Source of the DNA: Vombatus ursinus
Lineage: Eukaryota; Chordata; Mammalia; Diprotodontia; Vombatidae
DNA: 64,000 nt
Assembly: GCF_900497805.2 (NCBI RefSeq)
Contig: NW_020954581.1
Span: 2,289,272-2,353,271 of the forward strand
Direction of reading: 5' to 3'
Shown: piece by piece, positions 11,483 to 21,854 of the stretch
How positions within the stretch are numbered: position 1 is the first letter of the stretch
Layout of the letters: each line of letters begins with the position of its first letter
Program-made: the position numbers and the translations under genes
The notes under the pieces: model-generated
What the model saw: only the letters and a program-made list of their open reading frames with translations
Told to the model about the DNA's origin: nothing
Database searches by the model: none

Positions 11483-12287
11483 TTTCTGGCCAAAACAGAA
11501 GCAATTGCTCTTTACATTTACCCTGAGGCAATCAGGGCCCAAATAATGACCAAGTGGGGCTTGGCCTGGGGCCTATTGCTGGCCAATTAAAGAGAACCAG
11601 AGTGATGAGGGTCTGAGGCATGGTCCTTAAGAAAGAAATCTAGGCTGTAAACACCAAGACATCTTGTGAGATTTCAGAAAGGAAGNNNNNNNNNNNNNNN
11701 NNNNNNNNNNNNNNNNNNNNNNNNNNNNNNNNNNNNNNNNNNNNNNNNNNNNNNNNNNNNNNNNNNNNAAAGAAAGAAAGAAAGAAAGGAAGGAAGGAAG
11801 GAAGGAAGAAAAAAGAAAGAAAGGAAGGAAGGAAGAAAGAAAGACCTGTATTGCCAAACTGGCCATTTCCAGTTGGGTCCCCAGTGGGGCAGTTCCTACT
11901 ATCCATAGAGGTTGTTGTTCGTCCAGAAACCCTGAGAGTTTTCACCTCCCAGGTTGAATTTTTTCCCTTTTGACTAGGTAAAAGTGGCCATTTTCTGCCT
12001 CATTTCTTATTAGGTGCTGAATGGCAATCACTTATTGGGTGCTGCCTCAGTCAAACCTGAGATATGTTAAAGACCTTAGCTTCAAAAAGTCAAGGTCTTC
12101 TGCTACATCTGGGACCATCTCCAGTCATTCTGATGCATATGTTGCCACTGGATCCAGATGGCTTCAGAGGAGAAATGATGCTGGTGACTTTGCACAGTCT
12201 TAAATTCAATTCACTTGCATGTAGTGGTATCACCTCTCTGATGTCATAGTCCTCTTCAAGAACAAAGGACAAACAAAAACAACAACC
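11483..12287 (-). repeat. Insert containing an inverted family-D copy
   Basis: The right part (about 12030-12287) is family D on the minus strand: 'gaccatctccagtcattct', 'gactttgcacagtctt' and 'cctcttcaagaacaaagg'. The left part (11484-11660) is not recognised. The insert also holds the gap and microsatellite below. Confidence 0.55.
11686..11845. repeat. Assembly gap and (GAAA/GGAA)n microsatellite
   Basis: Ns fill 11686-11768, followed by GAAA/GGAA units to about 11843. The purine-only run also precedes the gap ('agaaaggaag'), so the missing bases are probably more of the same. Open frames across it are artefacts. Confidence 0.9.
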
Positions 12288-12435
12288 TCACATGCTTAGG
12301 ATAGACATCCCCTTAATTCACCCATAGATTTGAGGCCTCTAGGTTGCCTTCAATCTGGTTGAGCCCATCTGCCAAGACAGTTTTACCAAGGGTGTGCCTA
12401 CCACTTAAGCCTTTTACCAAGTTCTGGGCACTATG

Positions 12436-12524
12436 CCTCTCAATTCAGCCTAAGATTGAATTATTTTTTTGACTACTATCACACTTTTGACTTATATTGA
12501 GCAGACTGTAGACTTACTTTATTA
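12436..12524 (-). repeat. CR1/L3 LINE fragment
   Basis: The stretch 'ctcaattcagcctaagatt' followed by 'cttatattgagcagactgt' is the complement of the same L3 region seen at 8310-8410. Confidence 0.6.
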
Positions 12525-12538
12525 AAATTGGTACATGA

Positions 12539-12680
12539 GGGCAGCTAAGTGGTGCAGTGGATACAGCCCTGTGCCTGGAGACAGGAGGACCTGGGTTCAA
12601 ATCCAACCTCAGACATTTACTAGCTGTGTGACCCTGGGCAAGTCATTTAATCCTGATTGACTATCTCCCAAAATTAAATT
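12539..12680 (+). repeat. tRNA-derived SINE with A-rich tail, clear TSD
   Basis: It starts 'gggcagctaagtggtgcag', has the head 'ctgggttcaaatccaacct' and CORE 'ctagctgtgtgaccctgg', and ends after 'atcctgattgac' in an A-rich tail with no RTE tail. The TSD is 'aaattggtacatga' (12525-12538) and 'aaattggtatatga' (12681-12694), with one mismatch. It is a fairly young insertion, probably L1-mobilised. Confidence 0.9.
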
Positions 12681-12694
12681 AAATTGGTATATGA

Positions 12695-13187
12695 AAATGA
12701 CTTTGGTTAATATTCTTTGGTATTTCTGGTTCACTCTACAAAGCAGCTCTCAAAACTTTGTGGTTCTAAAAAGCAGAATGTTAGTGACCATGTGTTACTT
12801 CTTGAACTTTGCTTACTACAAATGGAGTCTAATCTCTTTTCCCCTCATTTGTCATTTCCTCTTCAGCATGACTACTTGGCCCTTATTTACAGAAATGAGT
12901 ATACCTCCTTAAATGCAGGGATGATCCCTAGTCTTTTGCCTTGACCTGACATTTCCTAGCCTTCAAGGCCTCCTGCCTTGGCCTGACAATTATGTAGATC
13001 TTGGACTTTTGTAACACAAATCTGTTTCTCTTGTCTTCAATCAATCAATAAGGATTCTTATTTCCAGATGATGAAGTTAGTTTCATACACACCAATGCCA
13101 CCCTATGGAGAATGAAAAAGAAAAGCCAGATACCTTTCTATCAGAACTTTCACTCTATTCTGGAAGGAAGTTACAAAGGATGGAGTG
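12695..13187. other. Unassigned unique stretch
   Basis: No repeat is recognised. Two overlapping frames of 73-75 codons near 12691-12944 share no visible similarity with known proteins. Confidence 0.4.
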
Positions 13188-13366
13188 TGTAAATTCAAAG
13201 TTGAGGAATCAGTTGGACTGAAAATCAAGGGATCTAGACTTTAATCTCAGTTCCAACATTGACTCATTGAGGGATCTTGGGTAAGTCATGTAATCTGTGT
13301 ATCTTCATTTTTTCCAACACTGGTTTAGACTAAAGCATCTATAAGATCTTATAGTTTTGCCATTCA
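13188..13366 (+). repeat. MIR3-type CORE-SINE
   Basis: The order 'aaaatcaagggatctagac', then 'cttgggtaagtcatgtaat', then 'ggtttagactaaagcatct' fits MIR3. Confidence 0.65.
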
Positions 13367-14290
13367 TCAATTGGCAGGATTTTAGGGGAAGCAGTATGAC
13401 CCCTTCATCTCACTTTCTTTTAAACTTTTGTGGCTTTTTGGACACCCAGAATGCTCCTGCATCCTGGGAAATCAGGAGTCAGAGCAAGGCATTCCATAGG
13501 CAAAAACCCTTTGGGGAGCCTTACCCGGGCTGATCCCTGGCTTCAATTAGAAACTAGGCCAGGCGGCTAAGCCAGGCATGCCAATGTCTTGTGGGGACAA
13601 GAGAGCTGCTGTACTCTGTTCTTGTTGCCAGAGGATATTCATGGAAAGTATATTTGAGTTTCAACTCTCATGTAACATGAGCTTATCCTGCTATTATTGC
13701 TTTGTACTAAGACCTTCATGGCTGGGGTTGTGGTGGAAAGAAAGAACAGGGTATCATATGTCACCATACACTCCAGAGTGCCTGGGGGCACTCCTATGAG
13801 GACATGGGGGTTAGTTAAGGGAGAAGAGGGCATAATAATAATGATAACTAATAATAACAAAACAACACCAATAATAACCAAAAGAATGAGAAGGTATGAA
13901 ATAGGGAAACTATATGAAAGTTCCAGGATTATCACTGAGCCGAGAAAAAGGAATCAAAGAATTAATTTTTAAAAATGCTTGTTAAATGAATGAAGAGGAA
14001 AGCATTCATTTGCTTCGCTCACCAACGGAGCCCTCACTCTGTCTCACAAACACTGATGTTTAGCTTGTCACTTTAAATTCTCAACCACATCTGCTGTCAC
14101 ACAGAACTTGTGATCTAATGAACTTTCAGGACAAAGTTTTGTCCCTATCTCTAACAGATTATTTTGGGCATAAGCCATATCCACCAGGGGAAAATAACAA
14201 ACCCCAAACTTAAAAATTGTTCTTTCTTTTCAGACTCATTTTTTACCTATCCATCTATCATGAAAAAGCTTTAGTGCTCCCAAGCTCATC
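13367..14290. other. Unassigned unique stretch
   Basis: No named repeat except an (AAT/AAC)-rich run at about 13830-13880. Somewhat GC-richer sequence at 13435-13620 has no identified origin. Confidence 0.4.
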
Positions 14291-14291
14291 A

Positions 14292-14375
14292 GATTATAAG
14301 ATTTAGAGCTGAAAGGAACCTCAGAGAACATGTAATTGAACAACCTCATTTTACAGATGTGGTTGTACCAAAACA
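14292..14375 (-). repeat. MIR3-type fragment
   Basis: The stretch 'ataagatttagagctgaaag' and 'ctcattttacagatgtgg' are the complement of the MIR3 3' end. Confidence 0.6.
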
Positions 14376-14494
14376 ATTCCAAAACCTTCAGACAATTCAG
14401 TGGAAAAAAACCAATAGCCAAACTAATTTGTATGGCCTTTTATTAGTTATTTCAGTTAAAGGATGAACGACCATGTCAACTTACCCCCTCCCCA

Positions 14495-15123
14495 ATAAAC
14501 TGGTGGTTCCCTATTACTGCTAGAATAAAATATTACTCTTTAGTTAGGTATTTTAAACTCTTTCCCATCCTGTCTTTCTAGACCTCTTCCACATCACTCC
14601 CCTGCACTAGCTCGATCGTCCAGCCATACTGACCTACTGGCTTTTCCAACATATACAGCATTCTCATCTTCAATCTCCACACCTCTGCTCAGGCTGCTCT
14701 CCTCCCCATGTCTGGAATGCTCCCCCTCCTCACATCTTCCCATTAGTTTGCCTGCCTCCTTTTAAGACTTAAATTAAATGCTACCTTCTCCAGGAGGCTA
14801 TATCCAGTATTCTTAGTTGATTTAGTGTAGTTCTAATGTAACTCCTTGGAGCTCTCTAAGGTTACCTTTCAGCTACTCTGTATGTAACTGTCTCCCCCAG
14901 TAAAATGTAAACTTTCAATTCATAAAACATATAAAAAAAACACAGGAAAGAGTAGAAGGAAATTCAGAAAGAGACACTGACAAGTTGGACAATATTAGAA
15001 TTACTGGGTTAAATTTATTATATACTTTAAAAAAAACAAGCTATACATAAATGAGATTCATCCTTGTAGCTTAATTGAAAAAACAAGCTGTAGATAATTG
15101 AGCTTCATCCTTGCAGCTTAATT

Positions 15124-15164
<41 letters not shown>

Positions 15165-15300
15165 TAACTCTTGGAAGGCTGGCACTACCTTGATTTCTCT
15201 GTATTATCTCCACTACTTAGCATAGTGCCTGGTAAATAGTAAACTCTTAATAAGTGCTATTTTTAATGAATGAATGGGTGAGTGAGTGAATGAATGAAAT
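14495..15300 (+). repeat. L2 LINE 3' end, interrupted
   Basis: L2 runs from 14495 ('caataaactggtggttccct') to about 14930 and resumes at 15160 ('ctcttggaaggctggcact', 'cttagcatagtgcctggta', TGAATGAA-rich end). About 230 bases of foreign, tandemly repeated sequence separates the halves. Confidence 0.8.
15035..15155. repeat. Two-copy tandem repeat of about 47 bp plus (GA)n
   Basis: The unit containing 'cattcatccttgtagcttaa'-like sequence occurs twice (about 15039-15085 and 15086-15131, first copy 'gagattcatccttgtagc', second 'gagcttcatccttgcagc'). A (GA)n run at 15127-15153 follows. Confidence 0.8.
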
Positions 15301-16324
15301 AGCCCCCAGGTTAAGCCTGAAGGAAACTTGCTTGAACTCGGGCTGTCTCTATCAGGGTTTCAGTTACATAAATAGCTAATTAAGCTAAGACTGTCTAAGC
15401 ACCATGAAAAAAAAATCAATGCTATTCGACTTAATTCTATAGTCTATGATATTCTATTGCTCTCCAATTTGTTGGTAAACATCAGTCCCCAGCCCTCCAA
15501 ATTTCTTTTGCCATATTATAAATGATCATTTCTTCATAAATATACCTATATATCCAGCTAAGGTTGAACCCAGATATCTGAGAAAGGGAAGGAAAGTAAG
15601 TATTGAAAGAATGGTTCTCTTTATGTCCCCGTGAAACCTGCAAGAAATGAATCAGACTTAATCCAAATGTAATGATTGTTTAGGACACGATTTTATAAGG
15701 ACATTCAAAACAAAATCCAAGAGTTTATTAGAAAAGTGAGATCAAAAGAGTGATTCACACTTGTATTTGAAAAGAGATGTTTACTCTTGGAGCAGACTGT
15801 CCCTAGTGTAAAAAAATCAACAAGAAACCATAGGAAAGAAAAGGCCTTACTTGCATTCACAAATGCCTCCTGGCACCTGGAGCTCTGAACTGAGTATGTA
15901 CCATCACAATGAGGGGACTCACCTTGCTACTGTTGTTTTATGTGGGTTAATTTTGTGTCTTCACTCTCTCCATTGCATCCATTGGGTTTCAGAAAGAGAT
16001 TCATAAATAGCAGTTCTCTAGTCACAGGTTTTCATACAATGTGTTTTAAATGGGGTGTTAGAATTATGCTGGCATTATAAGTCTACTTTTCCCTTCTTAT
16101 GAGTTTTGGGAAGATGTCCAGAGAAACAAGAATCCAATGCTCTTTTGAATTTCCCCTTAAAGAGTAAGGGTCCAAAGACATTCAGACATTCAGCTATAGT
16201 TATGAAGAGATAACACAGCAAAAAGGGAATTTGGTGTGGATAAGCTAACGAGCAAGCCGAAAGGGAGTGGAGCCTTAGAAAAGTGGATAATCTCAAGGTT
16301 TTGGAGGTGCCTCAAAGCCTAGGC
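15301..16324. other. Unassigned unique stretch
   Basis: About 1 kb has no named repeat. I see no exon or RNA signature. Confidence 0.4.
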
Positions 16325-16475
16325 CAAGTGCCTTATAGAGGAAGATGTGGGTTGTAATTCTGCCTCAGATACTAATTGTGTCACCCTAACCTTGCTCTGC
16401 CTCAGTTTTCTCATCTATAAAATGGTTCCTTAGATTCTTTCTAGCTCTATCTAAGTCTATGGTCTTATTGGCCTA
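16325..16475 (+). repeat. MIR/MIR3-type SINE
   Basis: A decayed head and CORE are followed by 'cctcagttttctcatctat' and 'agattctttctagctctat'. Confidence 0.7.
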
Positions 16476-16767
16476 TTTCTGGGGAGAAGATGTGATTCTG
16501 AGGTACTAAGCCAAAAAGGTTAACTTGAATGTCACTGGATAATCTGTTTGTTTCTTTGTTTTTCATGACTCTTAGATGACTTTAGCCCAATCTGCCATTT
16601 TTGGAGCAGAAACCAAGTACCTGGGTATAAACAGGCTTCCTTTAGACTCAGCCTGAAGGCTACTCCATTGACTAAAACAACAAGTCCACCATTAAAACAA
16701 ATATTTTGACTGTCATGGTTTTTCCCAATGAAATTAATTGAATCCATTATGGATTTGTGGTGGTACA

Positions 16768-16845
16768 ACCACATCTGTGAAATGAGTCTGTTGAGCAATA
16801 TGTTCTCCAAGGTCCCGTCCAGCCCTAAATCTTATAGTACTAGGA
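16768..16845 (+). repeat. MIR3-type 3' fragment
   Basis: It has 'acatctgtgaaatgagtc', then 'aaggtcccgtccagcccta', the L3-like SINE tail. Confidence 0.65.
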
Positions 16846-17995
16846 AGTCGTGAGCATCAACGCTTGTCCATGATATACTGATCAGTGACATTGACAAATG
16901 AGCTAGGAAGGAAGGACAATTTTAAAGTCTATGGTTGTTTTTCTTTTCTCCAGCAAATAGGGCTTACGCTCAAAACGCTCTGTTTGAAATAGGCCTACAA
17001 CTTTATCAGGGAAGGTCTTTAGATCTATGGGTCTTATATAATAAGTTGTGCTTTTAGAAGTCACTCGTTACAAGCTAAAGTAGGTAGGATGAGGATTGAG
17101 GGCTCTTTAGTGAGGAGGTAAATTCATTCATTAATTCAATAAGTCTTTAGTGATTCTTTGATCTCTCCTGTTCAGCTTAATAATAACCCCAGAGTTCAAT
17201 AAAGGCTTTGTAATTTCTCATTTTTTAGAGTTTTTAGCATATTTTTAGTATTATTATTTTTATTAATATTTCCTTTCCTCCCTTGACTGACACATGTTTC
17301 CTTAATGTCCTTATGGGAACACCAAGCATTCTGTTACATACATGAATGGATAGACTGTGATATACTTCTCTGTTCCTCCTAGCCTGAATGGACATAAATT
17401 GGAGGAGAAAATCATAGAGGAATATTTAAAATTGGGAACCTATTTTTTTCATATCATGAAGGCCTTTAGGACAAAGCAATAAAAGCAGGGTAAGATCACG
17501 TACCATGAGGAATGAAACCTAAATATTCTTTAATTTAATGTAAATACCCTCTGGCAACAAGAACAAGGTATTGCAACCTGATGATACCTGAGGGAAGATG
17601 GTACTTTTGACTAACTAGTCTGACAAGTTTCCAAGAGAAGCTGGGACTCAGCTTAGCAAAGATCACCCAAGAGCGTCTGCCAATGACAATCTCCTCTTCT
17701 CTCTGCTTCTAATGGAATACCAAGAGAATTCTGGGGATGCAAGAAGCTACAAAAGAACACAAGAGAGAGGGGGAAGCCAGGTACTTCCTCTGAAATCCTT
17801 CTTGGCAATATATGGGAAGGTGAAAAGTAATCCTTCTCATTCTGAGATTTTATAAAATGTTGCCTTATCTTAAAGAAAAGTCATAGTCTGTCACAGGAAT
17901 TCTTTCATAATATGATTTGGGGATAGAAGCAGCCCATTACCTAACCTGTTAAAATCTTTTCCAGATCCTGATCAACATTTAGCACATTAGCTTTT
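16846..17995. other. Long unassigned stretch
   Basis: About 1.15 kb has no repeat or gene I can support. Local AT-rich runs lie at 17215-17275. Confidence 0.4.
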
Positions 17996-17999
17996 CCTC

Positions 18000-18331
18000 C
18001 CATCTTTGTGTTGAACATTTAAAACCTTTAACAACCTGCCTCTAACCTACCTTTCCAGATTTATTACACCCTATGCCCCTTTACATTTTGATCTAGAGAC
18101 AAACTGTTCTTCTCACTGTTCTTCACACAGGATACTCTATCTCCCACCACTAGGCCTTTGTACAGGCAGTCTCCCATATCTGCAAAGTCCTCCCTCCTCA
18201 CTTCAGAGTCTTAGAAGCTCTAGTTTCTCTCAAAGCTCATCTCAAGTGCCACCTTCTATTTGAAGCCTTTCCGGATTCCCCACCCTCCAGCTTCTTCTGC
18301 CTTTTCCCTCCAATTACCTTGCATTATTTTT

Positions 18332-18380
<49 letters not shown>

Positions 18381-18540
18381 TACATAGGCACATATTGTCT
18401 CCCCTGATAGAGTATTAGTTCCTTGAGGACAGGTATTGTTTGTTTGTTTTGTCTTTGTATTTCTAGTAGCAAGCACAATGTCTGTCACATAGTAGACATT
18501 ATTAAATGCTTGTTGATTCACTCATTCATTTATTCAATGA
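18000..18540 (+). repeat. L2 LINE 3' end with (CA)n
   Basis: L2 landmarks in order: 'aaaacctttaacaacctgc', 'ctaggcctttgtacaggca', 'aagctcatctcaagtgcca', 'cttgaggacaggtattgtt' and 'attaaatgcttgttgatt'. A (CA)n of about 42 bases interrupts it at 18335-18377. Confidence 0.88.
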
Positions 18541-18676
18541 ACATTTACTTTTAAATTTAAATTTTAAATTTAATTTAAAATTTTAAAACAAATTTAAAAT
18601 ATTTACATTTCCCCTTGATCCCTGCTCCTGACTACCATCCCTGATAACAAAGAGTATTTTTTAATAAGGATTAAGA
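18541..18676. other. AT-rich run and unassigned bases
   Basis: TTTAAA-type repeats at 18545-18605 are followed by 'tccccttgatccctgctcc'. This could be the 3' UTR of the minus-strand L1 that continues beyond the 7SL copy, but the match is weak. Confidence 0.4.
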
Positions 18677-18985
18677 ATCTGGAATGGTGGCTGCATGCCC
18701 CTGTGATCCTCACTGCTGAAGAAGCAGGCCACTGGTGCCTCACTTGAGTTTGGGAGTTTGGAGTTGGAGTAGGACTAAAGCGGATGGGGGGGGGGGTCCA
18801 CACTAAATCTGGCACCAATATGGCAAGTGCCAGACGGGAGGGCATTGGGCTTTTTAAGAAGGGTAAAGAAACCCATGTGGGAAATGGAGCAGGTCCCAGT
18901 ATCTGGTCTTGTAGTGGCCTTTGTGCTTTTGACCTGGGTGAGATAGAGAGACCCAGTCTCCTACCCCTCCCCTCCAAAAAAAGAG
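18677..18985 (+). pseudogene. RN7SL pseudogene: 7SL (SRP) RNA pseudogene, near full length
   Basis: The sequence follows 7SL RNA from its 5' Alu domain through the S domain and back to the 3' Alu domain. Landmarks in order: 'gtggctgcatgcccctgtg' (18687), 'cacttgagtttgggagttt' (about 18742), the S-domain block 'tccacactaaatctggcacc' leading to 'aatatgg' (18797-18823), the helix-8 (SRP54-binding) block 'ggaaatggagcaggtc' (18880-18895), and 'gacctgggtgagatagagag' to 'acccagtctc' near 18960. An A-run follows at 18976-18982. Family knowledge: 7SL is the RNA scaffold of the signal recognition particle and commonly leaves retroposed copies. The many substitutions, an 11-base G run at 18786-18796 and an altered 5' end argue against function. 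I found no convincing TSD. Because the central S domain is retained, this is a copy of the whole RNA and not an Alu-like SINE. Confidence 0.85.
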
Positions 18986-19009
18986 GGGGAGAGGAAGAAG
19001 AGTGAAACT

Positions 19010-19375
19010 GGTCAAAAGGCAGAAAAATGCCAAAAGCCCTGAGATGATATATAATCTTCTACACTTTGGTCCCCCAATGTGAAGAAGGAGGTATCTTCAC
19101 AGGTCTCTTTCTAGGAGCCATCCTTGTTCTTTATAATTTTGCAACATTCAATTTCAGTCATTTTGCGGTTGGTGATCTTTCCATACATGTTGTTGTTGTC
19201 ATGGTAGATATTGTCTTTCCTGGCTCTAACTTCACTTTGTATCAGTTCATGTAAGTCTTTCCATGCTTCCCTGTATTTATCTTATTTTACATTTGTGAAC
19301 AACAATTTGCTTATCTGCTTCCCTGATTCATGAGCATCTGTTTTATTTCTAGGTCTTTGATCCCTCAAAAAGTTC
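19010..19375 (-). repeat. L1 LINE 3' end
   Basis: The stretch 'acttcactttgtatcagtt' followed by 'catgtaagtctttccatgc' is the complement of the marsupial L1 ORF2 end, the counterpart of the same region at 59385-59410. The copy is decayed and 5'-truncated. Confidence 0.7.
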
Positions 19376-19885
19376 AGCAAGCACTTATTAAGCACCTACT
19401 ATAAACCAGGCAGGGGGCAGCTAGGTAGCACCATATTGCATAGAGCACCTGGCCTGGAGTCAGGAAGACTCATCTTCCTCAGTTCAAATCCAGTCTCAGA
19501 CACTTACTAGCTGTATGACCTTAGTCAAGTCACTTCACCCTGTTTGCCTCAGTTTCTTCATCTGTAAAATGATCTGGAGAAGGAAATGGCAAACCACTCC
19601 AGCATCTTTGCCAAGAAAACCCTAAATGGGGTCACGAAGAATCAGAGATGACTGAAATGACTCAACAGCAATAACAACAACATATACCACCAGGCAGAGA
19701 GCTGGCTGTGAGGCATAAACCAAGCACTTCCTGTCCTCAAATCAGCTGGTCAGTCAGTCAGTAAGCATCAGCAAGTAGTTACGATGTGCCAAGCACTAGT
19801 GATACAAATACAATCAGAAAGAAAGAGTCCCTGCCCTCAAGAATCTTATGTTCTAATGGGGAAATACAACATATAAAAGTAAGTT
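19376..19885 (-). repeat. L2-type LINE 3' end split by a SINE
   Basis: The left part is 'agcacttattaagcaccta' (19380-19410). The right part runs 19745-19885 ('gatgtgccaagcactagtg', 'gtccctgccctcaagaatc'). The SINE below separates them. Confidence 0.7.
19414..19680 (+). repeat. Mar1-type SINE with RTE-like tail
   Basis: Full length: head 'gggcagctaggtagcacc', CORE 'actagctgtatgacctta', then the RTE/BovB-like tail 'ctggagaaggaaatggcaaa', 'tttgccaagaaaacccta' and 'gagatgactgaaatgac'. The TSD is 'ccaggcag' (19406-19413 and 19690-19697). It sits inside an L2 3' end. Confidence 0.9.
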
Positions 19886-20164
19886 GAAAATGGGGGAGAG
19901 GAAGAAGACAGTCATGCCCAGAGATGGGGCATGGTCAAGAAAGTGCAACTTGCAGATTGGAGAGGAGTGAGATATGGTTGGTATGGGCACCCTCCTTAAA
20001 TGGAGGCTCTGAGAAGATCCCTTTACATTGGGTAATTACAACTGAGCTTCTCAGACCACTCTCTGACTGCATGTCTCAGAGCAGTAGCTTATCTGCATTG
20101 ATAGAGGGGGAGGGGGTGGTGGTACTGTGATGGGAACCAGCTGCTGGCAGTGATCATGAAGCTT

Positions 20165-20285
20165 TAGAAGGGCCCCAGGCTGGGTGTCAGTCTGAGTTTT
20201 AGGGCCAGTTTTGACACTCAGTGGTTCAGTGACCTTGGACAAATCCCCTCCCATCTCTGGGCCTCGATTTCCTCAATAGCAGTTA
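20165..20285 (+). repeat. MIR fragment
   Basis: A decayed CORE 'gtgaccttggacaaatccc' is followed by 'tctctgggcctcgatttcc'. Confidence 0.65.
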
Positions 20286-20846
20286 CTGCTGCTATTTAAT
20301 GCTCTCTCCTACCTGCCACTGCTTTTACTGCCTCCACACAAGCTACTCTGCTCCCTCTTCTTCGCCCCCACCCTCTCCAAGCCCAGCTGCCTCTTCAAAT
20401 ACCCTGAAATTATAGCCAACATTATTGTACAGTCTGATGTATCCAATTTTGCTAAATGTAAAAATTCCTGGAATCAAAATTTTCTTTTTCTTCTCACAAA
20501 TAACTTGTGCTACGCTTGCAAAACTAGTTTTAAACAGAAGTGTTCTTGCTTCTGCAGGAAATTGTCCCCAGTCCTCAAATTCAGCAATATCCCTGCTATG
20601 AAAGAATCATTATGTCCTTGCTTGCTTACAGTACTTTGATTTACAAAGGAGAGTTTTCCACTAAATCTTTCACTGATGCCTTTTGGGTGTGGATTTCTAA
20701 AGCTCAGTTGTTTTTTTTTTAACAAATGTATATAAGAAGTTCTCAATTTCTTATTATAATTTTTGTACATTCTTCCTTCTTAAACTCATAGAATATATTG
20801 ATTTAAAAACAAAACCTTCTTTCTTATGGAATTGCTTAAAATAAAG
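20286..20846. other. Unassigned stretch upstream of the zinc-finger relic
   Basis: No repeat is recognised. It could include untranslated or spacer sequence of the zinc-finger pseudogene, but nothing in it proves that. Confidence 0.35.
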
Positions 20847-21000
20847 CAAAGTCCTCACACCACTGTGATTCATCGTGGTGAGAAGTCTCTTAAGATCCAC
20901 CTTCTCCTTTCTTTAAAAAGAGAAGAATCATGGTAGCAAGATTCCGGAGAAAGTCTTGTGATGAGTATAGTGGCAAATCATTCACCTCATGGAGCATGCA
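20847..21000 (+). pseudogene. C2H2 zinc-finger gene fragment (decayed)
   Basis: Two successive zinc-finger linkers are still readable. The frame from 20847 gives SPHTTVIHRGEKSLK, with the linker IHRGEK at 20868-20885 in place of the canonical IHTGEK. About 69 bases later the sequence reads KSCDEYSGKSFTS (20951-20989), which fits the finger start C-x-E-C-GKSF with the second cysteine lost. The normal spacing between linkers is 84 bases, so about 15-20 bases are missing, and the first finger also lacks bases before its last histidine. This is a fragment of a KRAB-type or other poly-zinc-finger gene, not a working exon. The parent gene cannot be named. A retroposed copy or a relic of a local cluster are both possible. 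Confidence 0.6.
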
Positions 21001-21234
21001 AGGGGTTGGCCTTCAAGGGCCATTCTATGGCATACGTGGACTGGCTATGTCCAGTGATACCTATGCTCTGGTCTTATTGTCCCTGATTGCTCCCTTGGTC
21101 CCCAAAATAGGGGAATGAGACACTTTGAAAAAGAGGATTGGCCATTGAACCAGAAGAAGCCTCCAACTCAGTAGACTTTAAGAAGGATGGCAGGATTCCC
21201 TAAGTCTTACACTCTATGCACAACATCACCTAAC
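21001..21234. other. Unassigned stretch
   Basis: The 62-codon frame that starts at 20930 continues through here, but after the finger remnant it shows no zinc-finger periodicity. Confidence 0.35.
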
Positions 21235-21302
21235 TGCCTTATATCCAAGTGGAGAATCCAGTAGGCAGAGTAATACAGATTGGAGTTTAGGAGAGTTAAA
21301 AA
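21235..21302 (-). repeat. L2 LINE fragment
   Basis: The stretch 'ccaagtggagaatccagtag' followed by 'gattggagtttaggagagtt' is the complement of the L2 3' UTR, as also seen near 26750. Confidence 0.5.
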
Positions 21303-21339
21303 ATAATACAATTGAATGATAGCAGGGTTATGAAGAAAT

Positions 21340-21720
21340 AAGCACACAGTTACACAGCTGGTGGAGCTGGGAATTAGAGCAATCTTTTTTGGAATGATAC
21401 AATATGAGTTACAAAAATTTTCATTCTTTGACCCAGTGATCACATCACTAGGACTAAGGTCTAGTGACATTGTTGATGGGGGGAAAAAAGACCTACCTGT
21501 CCAAACATATTTATGGAAGAAGAAAAACTGGGAGGAAATCAACAACTAGAAAATGGCTAAATAAATGATGGTATATAAATGACATTGTAATGGCACATTA
21601 TTAAACTATATGAAATGTCACATATGAAAAATACAGGAGAGTTATAGAAAGTGATCCAAAATGAAGAAATAGAAATAGTATATATTGAGTAAAATTATAG
21701 AAATTATTTGTGTTTGCCTA
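21340..21720 (+). repeat. L1 LINE 3' end
   Basis: It follows the end of L1 ORF2 and the 3' UTR: 'ttctttgacccagtgatca', 'aaatggctaaataaatgatg', 'atgtcacatatgaaaaatac'. This is the sense counterpart of the minus-strand L1 ends at 53585 and 59040. The 62-codon frame (21361-21549) is the remnant of the ORF2 C-terminus. Confidence 0.75.
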
Positions 21721-21770
21721 TCATCTATCTACCTATCTATTTATCCATCTATTTATTATTTCTCTCATAT
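21715..21770. repeat. (TATC)n microsatellite
   Basis: Imperfect TATC/TACC/TATT units. Confidence 0.8.
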
Positions 21771-21854
21771 CTTTATTCCACACTTGTGGTTTCATTGGTA
21801 TAAGATGTTTCTGGTGAGAAAACTTTGTATACCAAAGGAGCTCCAGCATTTATT

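Larger units (their letters stand above)
11163..12435 (+). repeat. Long family-D element split by an inverted insertion
   Basis: Family-D sequence runs from 11163 to about 11482, stops, and its downstream part seems to resume at 12288 and reach about 12435. The break is bracketed by 'tcacatgcttgga' (11470-11482) and 'tcacatgcttagga' (12288-12301), which behaves as a target-site duplication around an 805-base insert. Confidence 0.6.

Noticed and set aside
11627-11945. Overlapping frames of 79-101 codons with long X runs
   Set aside because: They run through Ns and a GAAA/GGAA microsatellite.
18603-18977. 124-codon minus-strand frame
   Set aside because: It is antisense to the GC-rich 7SL pseudogene and is explained by composition.
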